Of a DNA stretch of 64,000 nucleotides, positions 33,184 to 41,143 are shown in pieces. How positions within the stretch are numbered: position 1 is the stretch's first letter; each line of letters starts with the position of its first letter. The DNA lies in contig JBBACY010000015.1 of assembly GCA_041656735.1 (NCBI GenBank), forward strand, positions 5,789-69,788. Direction: 5' to 3'. A program made the position numbers and the translations under genes. Below the pieces are notes generated by a model. It was not told the DNA's origin and searched no databases. It worked only from the letters and a program-made list of their open reading frames with translations. This DNA is from Perlabentimonas sp041656735. GTDB lineage: Bacteria > Bacteroidota > Bacteroidia > Bacteroidales > Tenuifilaceae.

Positions 33184-33945
33184 TTATTTAAAGAACGGCT
33201 TTATGTTCGGGTCTGTGGATTTTTCAAACATCTCCAGGCTTCCCTCCATATAGTTTGTTCCGTCTAGTAGCATAATTACACGGTTTGCATTGGTGCGTGC
33301 GCAGGCAATATCATGCGTAATAATTATTGACGACGTTTTGTATTTTTCTTGAACCTCATTGATGAGCAAGCTTATTTCATCGGAGGTTACCGGGTCGAGC
33401 CCCGTTGTAGGCTCATCGTACAGCATTATTTCTGGGTCAATAACGATGGTTCGTGCTAGGCTTATCCTTTTACGCATACCACCCGAAAGTTCCGAGGGCA
33501 TTTTGTTTGATGAGTTGGGTAGCCCCACGTTTTCTAGCACTTCAGCAATCTTTTCGTCGATTTGCTTTTTTGTGAGCTCTTTTTTTATTCTCTTTAAATG
33601 AAATTCTAGGTTCTGTTTTACCGTCATAGAATCATAGAGTGCCCCACTTTGAAATAGAAAGCCAATCTTTTTTCTGAGCTCGTTTAAATCTTCTCGGTTT
33701 AGGGTTGTTACATCTTGCCCAAATACATTAATTGCCCCGCCGTCAGATTTTAGTAACCTCACAATACATTTTATGAGTACAGATTTTCCGCTACCCGATT
33801 TACCAAGCACCACAAGGTTTTCTCCCCTAAATAGTTTTAAGGAAACATCTTTTAATACTGCCTGATTATCGAACGATTTGTAAAGACTGTTTATTTCAAT
33901 TACAGTCTCGTTGTCGTTGGGTTTATGTGGAGAATATGTATTCAT
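33184..33945 (-). CDS. MlaF-type ABC transporter ATPase
   Basis: A 253-residue ATPase. Walker A (GKSGSGKSV, about 53), signature LSGGMRKR (about 153) and Walker B IMLYDEPTTGLDP are intact, with the switch His in ITHDI. The LSGGM variant and the FLFQSGALYDSMTV Q-loop block are typical of MlaF/Mce ATPases that move phospholipids between membranes. It is 17 bp after the permease gene. Confidence 0.93.
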   Translation of the reverse strand: MNTYSPHKPNDNETVIEINSLYKSFDNQAVLKDVSLKLFRGENLVVLGKSGSGKSVLIKCIVRLLKSDGGAINVFGQDVTTLNREDLNELRKKIGFLFQSGALYDSMTVKQNLEFHLKRIKKELTKKQIDEKIAEVLENVGLPNSSNKMPSELSGGMRKRISLARTIVIDPEIMLYDEPTTGLDPVTSDEISLLINEVQEKYKTSSIIITHDIACARTNANRVIMLLDGTNYMEGSLEMFEKSTDPNIKPFFK

Positions 33946-33962
33946 ATCCGCTTGTTTTAAAT

Positions 33963-34805
33963 TTATACTACTAACATATCAGATATTTGTACTGCAATTA
34001 AGTCGATTACAATTACTAGCAAAGAAGCCAGCACTACGGCCGAGTTGGCAGCAATACCTACGCTAGCGGTACCACGACCGGCATTATAACCCTTGTAGCA
34101 CCCAACCAATCCGATTACTGCACCGAAAAAGAATGTTTTTACCACGGCTGGCAGAAAGTCAATAAACTCTACCGCACTAAATGCCTGAGAGAAGTACAGA
34201 ACAAAACTTACACTCCCTTTTATATTGGCACCTGCCCAGCCTCCTAAAATGCCTAGGGCATCGGCATATAAAACGAGTAAAGGAATCATGAGCGTTGCTG
34301 CAAGTACTCGGGTAACAACCAAAAATCGCATGGGGTTTATTGATGAGACTTCCATGGCCTCTATCTGTTCGGTTACTTTCATTGAGCCCAGTTCGGCACC
34401 CATGCCCGAGCCAATTTTACCTGCACATATCAAGGCAGTAATTACGGGCCCTATCTCCCTAATAAGCGACATGGTTACCATGCCAGGAAGCAACGAAACA
34501 GCCCCGAAGTTAACCAATGCAGGGCGCGACTGGATTGTTAGCACCAAGCCCATTATGGCTCCTGTAACTGTAATTAAGGGCAATGATTTATAGCCAATTT
34601 GAAAGCACTGACGGAAAAATTCTTTAAATTCAAAATCACGCGAAAACATTTCCTTTGTTAGCACACTAATAAATAGAAAAACCGAAGCAACTTCAGCAAA
34701 AAATAGGCTTGCAATTTGCGTTTTCTCTAGTGTTTTTTCACTCAGCCTTTTGGATTGCTGGGTTGCAAATCCTTTAACTCTAATGACTGGAACGATTTTT
34801 TTCAT
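33963..34805 (-). CDS. MlaE-type ABC transporter permease
   Basis: A 280-residue permease of the MlaE/YrbE family with about five membrane helices. The family core REIGPVITALICAGKIGSGMGAELGSMKVTEQIEAMEV (about 117-153) couples to the ATPase. It is the first gene of the operon and is preceded by composite promoter copy D. With the ATPase, MCE and barrel genes it forms a likely inter-membrane lipid transport system. The direction of transport cannot be told from sequence. Confidence 0.93.
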   Translation of the reverse strand: MKKIVPVIRVKGFATQQSKRLSEKTLEKTQIASLFFAEVASVFLFISVLTKEMFSRDFEFKEFFRQCFQIGYKSLPLITVTGAIMGLVLTIQSRPALVNFGAVSLLPGMVTMSLIREIGPVITALICAGKIGSGMGAELGSMKVTEQIEAMEVSSINPMRFLVVTRVLAATLMIPLLVLYADALGILGGWAGANIKGSVSFVLYFSQAFSAVEFIDFLPAVVKTFFFGAVIGLVGCYKGYNAGRGTASVGIAANSAVVLASLLVIVIDLIAVQISDMLVV

Positions 34806-34875
34806 ATTGTAGTCCTTTTGAATTAAAGTGTTTCGTTCGTATAAACATTTTTCGCTGTTGCTGTTTAATTAACAG

Positions 34876-34941
34876 TAAATGTATGTATAATTGCTTTGGA
34901 AAATGTTACAGCATTTGTGGGAATAGTTACATCATTCACAC
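34876..34941 (-). promoter_or_regulatory. 66-bp composite promoter, copy D
   Basis: Minus strand: distal GTGTGAATGATGTAAC (34926-34941, exact consensus), proximal CTGTAAC (34905-34911) and -7 TACATTTA (34876-34883). It lies 71 bp upstream of the MlaE-type permease gene. Confidence 0.8.
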
Positions 34942-34954
34942 ATTTTGCAACGTG

Positions 34955-36055
34955 TTACTTTCGAACTATTTTTTTCAGAATAGGGTTTATCATTTTCTTT
35001 TGTGGCATAGTATCGCCCAACAAGAAACCCCAATGTTTTAACGACTCAACATGGTCGAATATGAGCTTGGTTATAGCCGTAATTGGAATGGCAACTACCA
35101 TACCTGGGATACCCCACAATGCTGCAAATCCAATTACAGCGATTAGCGTAGCCAGTGCATTTAGCTTTACTTGAGAACCAACTATTTTTGGGGTAATAAA
35201 ATTATTGTCGATAAATTGGGTTAGTACGTAAAGCGCCAAAACAAGTAACGCAAACCAGGGCGATGTTTTTGTAACTACGGCAATTACCATGGGCATTAAT
35301 GCTGCAATGATAGAACCAAGGTATGGAATGAGGTTGAGAAAGGCACCAATTACACCTAGAATTATTGCATACTCAATACCCAGTAACAATAGACCAATAG
35401 TGTACATTGTAGCAATAATGGCTACTTGCAGCATAAGCCCAATAAGGTAGCGATGTATTAATGTTTTTGTTAAATTTATCACTTCACTAACCTTGCTTCG
35501 GTGGTCGGCACCAAAAACTCTACGTAAAAACTCAATTATTAGAGGCCGGTAAAATAGCAACATAAATATATAAACGGGAATCAGAAATAGAAAAACCAAT
35601 ACACTGCTGAGGCTTGCTATGGTTTGCCCAATTTGTAGACTGCTGATAAGCTCGTTCTTGGTTTTTAAAATCCATGCAGTAATCTCACGATTACTTAAAT
35701 TAAAATGCCCCGAAATCCAGACAATTGTTTGGTTAAGAATTTCTGAAAATTTATCTACCAACTTTGGGAATGATTCAGTAAACTTACCTATCTGTGAAAA
35801 TGCGATAGCACCTATTGATGCAATAACCAGAAAGGTGAGGAAAAGAGTAATAATAATGGCCAAAATCCGATTCACTTTAATCTTTATAAGCAAGTTTACA
35901 ACCGGGTGCAGTACAATAGCAATAATGGTTGCAAAAACCAGCGGAATAATAATGCCTTTTGCCATATACAAAATAAATATAAAGGCAATTATGCCAATAA
36001 GTATTATGGGTATTTTTATACTTATGGGTATTTTCGTATTTGTGTTAGTTACCAT
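34955..36055 (-). CDS. AI-2E family transporter (PerM/TqsA-like)
   Basis: A 366-residue inner-membrane protein with about eight helices. The family's central block IIALMPMVIAVVTKTSPWFALLVLALYVLTQFIDNNFITPKIVGSQVKLNALATL is present (about 265-325). Some members export autoinducer-2, others sodium or unknown substrates, so function is open. It starts 9 bp after the upstream gene and is the last gene of the unit opened by promoter copy E. Confidence 0.88.
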   Translation of the reverse strand: MVTNTNTKIPISIKIPIILIGIIAFIFILYMAKGIIIPLVFATIIAIVLHPVVNLLIKIKVNRILAIIITLFLTFLVIASIGAIAFSQIGKFTESFPKLVDKFSEILNQTIVWISGHFNLSNREITAWILKTKNELISSLQIGQTIASLSSVLVFLFLIPVYIFMLLFYRPLIIEFLRRVFGADHRSKVSEVINLTKTLIHRYLIGLMLQVAIIATMYTIGLLLLGIEYAIILGVIGAFLNLIPYLGSIIAALMPMVIAVVTKTSPWFALLVLALYVLTQFIDNNFITPKIVGSQVKLNALATLIAVIGFAALWGIPGMVVAIPITAITKLIFDHVESLKHWGFLLGDTMPQKKMINPILKKIVRK

Positions 36056-36064
36056 TGATGTGTT

Positions 36065-36445
36065 TTATTTTCTTTTTTGAAAAAAATGGTCTGAAATGTA
36101 TTGACTAAAGGCCCTAACTGCTTCTGGGTTTTTTGCTATTATATTGGTAACCCCAAATTGCAAAACAACTCCCAATAGTTTTTTAAATACATTACTATTT
36201 TCACTAACAACAACTTTTTTAGATACATAGCCAGCGGCAAGGCCAAGGGTTGTACTTAAAAGATTGTCGGCAAGGTAAGGTGAGTCGGACATCTCCTTCA
36301 GTGCATTTTGAATTATGTTAACAGGTTTTAAACTTTCATAAGCCTGATGAAAGTCTTCTTTCATCAACTTTCGCTTTATATCCTGCTCTACTTCCAGTAA
36401 TTGGATTGTATCCTGAAGTTGGGAGGTGTATGATGTGCTTTTCAT
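36065..36445 (-). CDS. Conserved small hypothetical protein of the stress operon
   Basis: A 126-residue protein with a helical, charged N-terminal half (about 1-55) and a Gly/Val-rich C-terminal half (about 68-110, LLSTTLGLAAGYVSKKVVVSENSN and VLQFGVTNIIAKN) that could associate with a membrane. No family recognised. It lies 6 bp after the holin-like gene and 9 bp before the AI-2E gene. Role unknown. Confidence 0.72.
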   Translation of the reverse strand: MKSTSYTSQLQDTIQLLEVEQDIKRKLMKEDFHQAYESLKPVNIIQNALKEMSDSPYLADNLLSTTLGLAAGYVSKKVVVSENSNVFKKLLGVVLQFGVTNIIAKNPEAVRAFSQYISDHFFQKRK

Positions 36446-36451
36446 TATATT

Positions 36452-36805
36452 CTATTTAAGTGCCTGTTTTATGATAGAATCGGAAACTTTCCTCTTAAAT
36501 CGCTTGTGTAAAAAAAGATGCACAAAAAGCCCAATAACCAAATAGAATGCAGCAACCACAAAAAAAACATAATACATATTCTCGAGTATCTCGCCAAGGT
36601 AAAGTGCCACACCCAAATTGAGGAAAAGTAAGAACAACGTTAGAATTGATATAACAATAAGACGTGGAATTAAAGTGGAAATCACATCTGCTGTTTTATC
36701 AATTGCCTTTAGTTTTACAAGTTCGTAACTTGTTTTACCATAGTCGGTAGCGCTTTCCAGTAAGCTTTCAATTGAATCTTTTAAAGTTTCTGTAGTTTCG
36801 GGCAT
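36452..36805 (-). CDS. Holin-X-like two-helix membrane protein
   Basis: A 117-residue protein. An amphipathic N-terminal helix (about 1-45, LKDSIESLLESATDYGKTSYELVKLKAIDKTADVIS) precedes two membrane helices (about 48-70 and 75-100) and a basic tail. This is the Phage_holin_3_6/YqjE-like architecture, often found with YtxH and DUF883 proteins in stress operons and not usually phage-derived. It is 22 bp after the cupin gene. Confidence 0.78.
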   Translation of the reverse strand: MPETTETLKDSIESLLESATDYGKTSYELVKLKAIDKTADVISTLIPRLIVISILTLFLLFLNLGVALYLGEILENMYYVFFVVAAFYLVIGLFVHLFLHKRFKRKVSDSIIKQALK

Positions 36806-36827
36806 AATACTGTTTTTTTTGTAAATA

Positions 36828-37118
36828 TTAAGTAATTTCTCGTAGCTGTGTTGTGTCTTCTATGGTTAGTAGGAACATTGTTTTTGCATCTGTTGAGAGG
36901 CTATATTTTGTGTTATCGTGTAGTGAAAACAGCTGGCCTTCATTTATAATAACCGATTCTTTTCTTGTTTTTAACTTCAGCATCCCCTCAATTACCTGAA
37001 AAGTAACCGAATCACCACATTGATAAGAGTCAATCTCTATATTCTCATGAATGGCAGTTAGCAGAATTTGCTTTTCTGGCCTGTTAACAAGAATTTTAGA
37101 ATATATTTTCCCTCTCAT
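36828..37118 (-). CDS. Small cupin-like protein
   Basis: A 96-residue single cupin barrel. The strands CGDSVTFQVIEGMLKLKT (about 34-51) and IINEGQLFSLHDNTKYSLST (about 57-76) match cupin boxes 1 and 2. Only one candidate metal ligand (His in LHDN) is kept. It resembles the cupin at 18735-19082, also in a composite-promoter unit. It is the second gene of the copy E unit. Confidence 0.75.
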   Translation of the reverse strand: MRGKIYSKILVNRPEKQILLTAIHENIEIDSYQCGDSVTFQVIEGMLKLKTRKESVIINEGQLFSLHDNTKYSLSTDAKTMFLLTIEDTTQLREIT

Positions 37119-37295
37119 TGCAGTGTTGTTTTAATTACAGTTTTTTAAAAAACACCTTGGCAAAATGAAACTGTACAAGAATTCAATCGTTGACGATTTC
37201 ATTTTGCTATAGGAGTCTTTTTTTATTGTATCTGTAGTTATTTCCTTAAGTGCATAATATTTATTGTACTCTCTGGAAGTCTACTTTAACTCACG

Positions 37296-37595
37296 TTATT
37301 TTTGTGCTTTTCCAGCCTCTTCTGTTTTGGGTATTTTCTTTTCTGCAAAATCGGCAACATCTTCTTTTACCCTTTCGGCATATTCGCTTACGTCATCTTT
37401 TATCGATTCGAATTTTTCGATAACAACATCAATTAATTCATCAATTTTATCCTTTGATGAACCATACAAATCTTCACCTTTCTTTATAATTCTTCTCCGT
37501 GTTTTTGATCCTTTTGCAGGGGCTAATAAAATTCCTGCTATTGCTCCAGCGGCTAAGCCAGCTAGAACGCCTAATGCAACTTTTCCTGAATTCAT
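37296..37595 (-). CDS. YtxH-domain protein
   Basis: A 99-residue protein with an N-terminal glycine-rich membrane helix (VLAGLAAGAIAGILLAPAKGSKTRRRI, about 8-36) typical of YtxH, then a charged amphipathic helix (about 40-99) with heptad repeats. YtxH proteins are general-stress membrane proteins with no known activity. It is the first gene downstream of promoter copy E; the 178-bp gap to the cupin gene has no terminator. Confidence 0.85.
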   Translation of the reverse strand: MNSGKVALGVLAGLAAGAIAGILLAPAKGSKTRRRIIKKGEDLYGSSKDKIDELIDVVIEKFESIKDDVSEYAERVKEDVADFAEKKIPKTEEAGKAQK

Positions 37596-37629
37596 AATCG
37601 TAATTTTTAATTGTTTTTACTATTTGATG

Positions 37630-37695
37630 CAATGTTAGTTCAATTTGTGCTAAAATTTGTTACACAATTCATATAAACAGTTACATCATTCACTC
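37630..37695 (-). promoter_or_regulatory. 66-bp composite promoter, copy E
   Basis: Minus strand: distal GAGTGAATGATGTAAC (37680-37695), proximal GTGTAAC (37659-37665) and -7 TAACATTG (37630-37637). The YtxH start codon at 37595 is 35 bp downstream. Confidence 0.8.
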
Positions 37696-37758
37696 ATTTT
37701 TAAAAAAAAAAACCTAAATCGAAAGCATTCTTGTACAACTTAAAAAGCAACCGTACTA

Positions 37759-38559
37759 TTAATTCTGGTTATAATATTTGAGTGCCTCGGGCATTACTTT
37801 TTTTAAATTTCTAATTCTTGTTTCATCCGAAGGGTGCGTACTCAAAAACTCAGGTTGACCAGCGCCTCCAGCATCCGACATTCGTTGCCAGAAGGGTATT
37901 GCTTCCTGAGGGTTGTACCCAGCCATAGCGGCAAATATTAACCCGTAGTGGTCGGCTTCGGTTTCTTGCTGCCGCGACCATGGTAAAACAGCACCAATTG
38001 TACTTCCAATACCATAAGCTTGCATAAACAAATTTTGTGTTTCCTGTGGCTTTTGTGATAAGGCAATTCCCAGAGCCATTCCTCCAAACTGTTGAACAAG
38101 CCCTTGGCTCATTCGTTCACTGCCATGCTTTGAAATGGCGTGAGCAATTTCATGGCCCATAACAATTGCAAGGGCTGTTTCATTCTGGGTTATTGGTAGT
38201 AAACCTTTATAAACAACAACTTTACCCCCTGGCATACACCACGCATTTGCCTCCTTGCTGTCAACGGTATTAAATTCCCATTTATACCCGTCTATTACCG
38301 ATTTTTTTCCCTGCGCTGTGTAATATTTTGTTATGGCATTTGAAATTCGCGAGCCTACCCGTGATACCATTGCGGCATCGTCACTAATGCTAGGGTTTAA
38401 AACCTTGTTCTCATCAAGGAATGTTTTGTATTGACTCGTAGCCATCATTTGCAACTCCGACTCCTGAACCAAACTCAGCTGTTTACGACCCGTTACTTGG
38501 TTTAGTACACAGCCTTGTAATAATCCGACGACTATTGTTAAAATTAAAATTCTTTTCAT
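37759..38559 (-). CDS. M48-family metalloprotease lipoprotein (BepA/LoiP-like)
   Basis: A 266-residue periplasmic zinc protease. The lipobox is LLQGC (Cys17). The zinc motif HEIAH lies at about 133-137, with the third ligand in ETEADHYGLIFAAMAGY (about 200). The length and the STHPSDETRIRNL block match stand-alone M48 lipoproteins such as LoiP/YggG, which act in outer-membrane quality control. No TPR tail. It is the downstream neighbour of the two DUF5670 genes. Confidence 0.9.
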   Translation of the reverse strand: MKRILILTIVVGLLQGCVLNQVTGRKQLSLVQESELQMMATSQYKTFLDENKVLNPSISDDAAMVSRVGSRISNAITKYYTAQGKKSVIDGYKWEFNTVDSKEANAWCMPGGKVVVYKGLLPITQNETALAIVMGHEIAHAISKHGSERMSQGLVQQFGGMALGIALSQKPQETQNLFMQAYGIGSTIGAVLPWSRQQETEADHYGLIFAAMAGYNPQEAIPFWQRMSDAGGAGQPEFLSTHPSDETRIRNLKKVMPEALKYYNQN

Positions 38560-38599
38560 TTTTCTAGGTTTAAGTGAAAAGATGAAACTTTAGCCCGTT

Positions 38600-38648
38600 A
38601 TTTGAAGCATAGAATCTATGGTTGTTGCATAAATTCTATATTTCAAAT
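38600..38648. repeat. Imperfect 16-bp inverted repeat
   Basis: ATTTGAAGCATAGAAT (38600-38615) pairs with ATTCTATATTTCAAAT (38633-38648) at 14 of 16 positions. It lies just after the second DUF5670 gene. There is no T run, so it may be an RNA processing or stability hairpin and not a terminator. Confidence 0.5.
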
Positions 38649-38654
38649 CCAAGT

Positions 38655-38810
38655 TTATAGAACTCTTCTTCCTTGAATAATTCTAATTAATATTGCAATA
38701 ACTGCTATAACTAGCAGGATATGAATAATTCCTCCGGCGCTGTATCCAATAAAACCAATTGCCCATGCAATAATCAGAACTACAGCAATGATGTAAAGTA
38801 AATTTCCCAT
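38655..38810 (-). CDS. DUF5670 (lmo0937-type) small membrane protein, copy 2
   Basis: A 51-residue peptide from ATG at 38810 to TAA at 38655-38657. It begins MGNLLYIIAVVLIIAWAIG and has two hydrophobic helices separated by a Gly-rich turn (YSAGGIIH), ending in a basic tail. It is nearly identical to the copy at 38897-39052, differing mainly in FIGYS for FAYSA and in the last residues. Lmo0937-type proteins are general-stress-induced and of unknown function. Confidence 0.85.
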   Translation of the reverse strand: MGNLLYIIAVVLIIAWAIGFIGYSAGGIIHILLVIAVIAILIRIIQGRRVL

Positions 38811-38896
38811 GATTTTGTGTTTTAATTTTAATTTTGAATGCTCTTTTTAAGCAAAACTGTGTTTGTTGTAAAAAAACCTTGTGTTTCAATCTTAGG

Positions 38897-39052
38897 CTAT
38901 AAAATCTTTCTTCCCTGAATAACCCTAATTAATACGGCAATAACTGCGATAACCAGTAGGATATGAATAATTCCTCCGGCACTGTAAGCAAAAAATCCAA
39001 TTGCCCATGCAATAATCAGTACTACAGCGATGATGTAAAGTAAATTTCCCAT
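38897..39052 (-). CDS. DUF5670 (lmo0937-type) small membrane protein, copy 1
   Basis: A 51-residue peptide. A longer frame opens at 39094, but the family start MGNLLYIIAVV at 39052 is preferred because the extra residues are absent from the neighbouring copy. There are two membrane helices (about 4-22 and 28-44) and a basic tail IQGRKIL. It forms a tandem pair with copy 2, spaced 86 bp, probably transcribed from promoter copy F. Confidence 0.88.
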   Translation of the reverse strand: MGNLLYIIAVVLIIAWAIGFFAYSAGGIIHILLVIAVIAVLIRVIQGRKIL

Positions 39053-39118
39053 AATTTTAATTTTTACTGTTTTAAACACTACTATATATAACAATTTTTG
39101 TTTAAGCTTTGTTGTATT

Positions 39119-39316
39119 TTAATTTAAAATCTGCCAAATAGTCCATTTGGTGGTTGCTGTGCCCTCACTGCTTTTCGTCAAATTAAGTTTGGAGGGTAGC
39201 TCTATTTGAATTTTCCAAACTTTTGTAGATGCCTTTATCTTGCAGAATTTAATTACATGGCAATTTAATTGAGGCTTATAAGCCATCTGGAATTTATACT
39301 TTCTATCAATTTCCAT
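39119..39316 (-). CDS. Possible 65-residue hypothetical protein
   Basis: A small frame that would be the first gene after promoter copy F (-7 box 79 bp upstream). The product is basic and soluble, with no signal or membrane segment. Codon choice looks ordinary for this genome, but no strong ribosome-binding site is visible and no family is recognised. It may instead be the leader of the DUF5670 transcript. Confidence 0.35.
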   Translation of the reverse strand: MEIDRKYKFQMAYKPQLNCHVIKFCKIKASTKVWKIQIELPSKLNLTKSSEGTATTKWTIWQILN

Positions 39317-39394
39317 ATTTTATCGTGTTGCTTGGCTTAAGCCAATAGAGTTTTTACATAATTTCATCACTCTCCATATAAATTAATTGATAAT

Positions 39395-39460
39395 CAAAAG
39401 TATATCTCTTCGGCATATTAGCTATTACACAATTTTGTAAATATGTTACATCATTCACAC
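39395..39460 (-). promoter_or_regulatory. 66-bp composite promoter, copy F
   Basis: Minus strand: distal GTGTGAATGATGTAAC (39445-39460, exact consensus), proximal GTGTAAT (39424-39430) and a perfect -7 box TACTTTTG (39395-39402). It drives the minus-strand group of the 65-residue frame, the DUF5670 pair and perhaps the M48 protease. Confidence 0.82.
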
Positions 39461-39680
39461 CTTTGGGATAGTTTACCCTTTTTTTGGTAGAGGAAATTGT
39501 TTTAATTGTGCACGTTATAAGTGTTGAGACAGTATTTTCATTCGGTACCCTTTTTATAATATTTTGGCTTCGGTTTTTAAAAACTAGTGCGAGGTGTACG
39601 AGGATGCTTATTTTTAGCTATTTTTGATACCACAAAAAGATATGACTCAAAATGCCCTAGGTTTTAGCTAGTATTTGAAA

Positions 39681-39697
39681 TTGTTACAGGGTAACAA
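39681..39697. promoter_or_regulatory. Perfect palindrome upstream of ilvA
   Basis: TTGTTAC-AGG-GTAACAA is a perfect 7-3-7 inverted repeat, 169 bp before the ilvA start. It shares GTAAC with the composite promoters but is arranged as a palindrome, so it is probably a dimeric repressor or activator site. Apart from this and copy F, the 549-bp gap between the flanking genes holds nothing obvious. Confidence 0.4.
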
Positions 39698-39865
39698 ATT
39701 AGTACATAGCGTACTATTGTGTTTTAAGAAAGAAATTAATGTATAGAACGGTAATATTTAAAGGATAATTTGAGATGGTTAAGGAGGATAAAACTTAAGC
39801 CAAACCATTTTAATTCGTATTTTTAAAAAACCTTCTTATAAACATTGCAGTTTAATTTAGTAATT

Positions 39866-41101
39866 ATGCCAAACACCAAAAACAATAAAGCCTTGATACA
39901 ATTCAGTGATATTATTAATGCCCAGTCGGTATTAAAAAACGTGGTTAAGTTTACGCCGCTTGAGCGTAGTAAATCTTTTTCTGTTATGTCGGAGGCCGAT
40001 GTTTACCTCAAGCTTGAAAATTTTCAGACCACCGGATCCTTTAAGGTAAGGGGTGCGTATTACAAAATAAATAGTCTTACTCCCGCCGAAGCGGCTAAGG
40101 GCGTACTTTGTGCTTCTGCAGGTAATCACGCTCAGGGGGTGGCCTACGCAGCCTCGTGCCTAGGTGTAAAAAGCACGGTATTTATGCCCGTATTTGCCCC
40201 TCCGCTTAAAGTAATTGCTACGCGAGCCTACGGCGCCGAGGTGGTACTTATAGGCGATACCTTTGACGATGCATTTAAAGCTGCTATTGAGTTTGGTAAA
40301 GAATCGGGTGCCATTTTTGTACATCCATTTAACGATCCGCACATTATTGCAGGGCAAGGTACCATTGGCCTTGAGATATTTGAACAGCTGCGTGATGTGG
40401 AAGATGTGGTAGTACCCATTGGCGGTGGTGGACTGATTGCGGGTATTGCCATCGCTTTAAAGCAGCTCAATCCTCGTATACGCATTATTGGCGTTGAGGC
40501 TGATGGTGCTCAATCTATGAAAGTATCAATGGAGAAAGGGGAGCCGGTTACCCTTAACTCGGTTAATACCATTGCAGACGGCATTGCTGTTAAATCACCG
40601 GGAAACCTTTCTTTTGATATAACTCGCAATTTGGTAGACGAGCTGGTAGTGGTAAACGATGCCGAGATAGCCCGTACCGCATACCTACTGCTGCAACGCG
40701 CTAAAATATTAGTTGAGCCTGCTGGAGTGGCAGCAATGGCAGCCGTGCTTTTTCAAAAAACCAACACCAAAGGTCGAAAGGTTATCCCAATAATTAGTGG
40801 GGGGAATGCTAATATGTCTATTCTCGAACAAATTCTCGATAAGGGTGTGATGGATGAAGGCTTGCGTGCCCGTATCCAAGTGCTTATTCCCGATCAGGCC
40901 GGAAAGTTAAAGTCAATTATAAATATTTTAGATAGAATGAAGGCTAGCATTCACGACATTGCGCACGAACGTTCTACCACAAGCGTACCGGTGGGCCACG
41001 TTAAGGTAACCATTACCTTTAACCTGCAAGACACTACCCAATTATCGAAGGTATGCAAAGAACTTGAGGAAAGAGGAATGCAATACGAGGTGCTCAGATA
41101 G
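39866..41101 (+). CDS. ilvA: Threonine ammonia-lyase (threonine dehydratase)
   Basis: A PLP enzyme turning threonine into 2-oxobutanoate, the first step of isoleucine synthesis. I start it at the ATG at 39866 (411 residues); a TTG at 39845 only adds residues. The PLP lysine lies in the TGSFKVRGAYYKI block (near residue 52), the Gly-rich phosphate loop is PIGGGGLIAG, and a single ACT-like domain (about 330-411) is at the C-terminus. This is the shorter form, lacking the second ACT domain of E. coli IlvA, so it could also be a catabolic TdcB-like enzyme. Confidence 0.9.
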   Translation: MPNTKNNKALIQFSDIINAQSVLKNVVKFTPLERSKSFSVMSEADVYLKLENFQTTGSFKVRGAYYKINSLTPAEAAKGVLCASAGNHAQGVAYAASCLGVKSTVFMPVFAPPLKVIATRAYGAEVVLIGDTFDDAFKAAIEFGKESGAIFVHPFNDPHIIAGQGTIGLEIFEQLRDVEDVVVPIGGGGLIAGIAIALKQLNPRIRIIGVEADGAQSMKVSMEKGEPVTLNSVNTIADGIAVKSPGNLSFDITRNLVDELVVVNDAEIARTAYLLLQRAKILVEPAGVAAMAAVLFQKTNTKGRKVIPIISGGNANMSILEQILDKGVMDEGLRARIQVLIPDQAGKLKSIINILDRMKASIHDIAHERSTTSVPVGHVKVTITFNLQDTTQLSKVCKELEERGMQYEVLR

Positions 41102-41143
41102 TAGATCGATTGTATAGGAATTGAAAAATATACAAGTGCAAAA

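Noticed and set aside
38683..38889. 68-codon minus-strand frame overlapping the second DUF5670 gene
   Set aside because: Out of frame with the clear 51-codon DUF5670 homologue at 38655-38810, which explains the region better.
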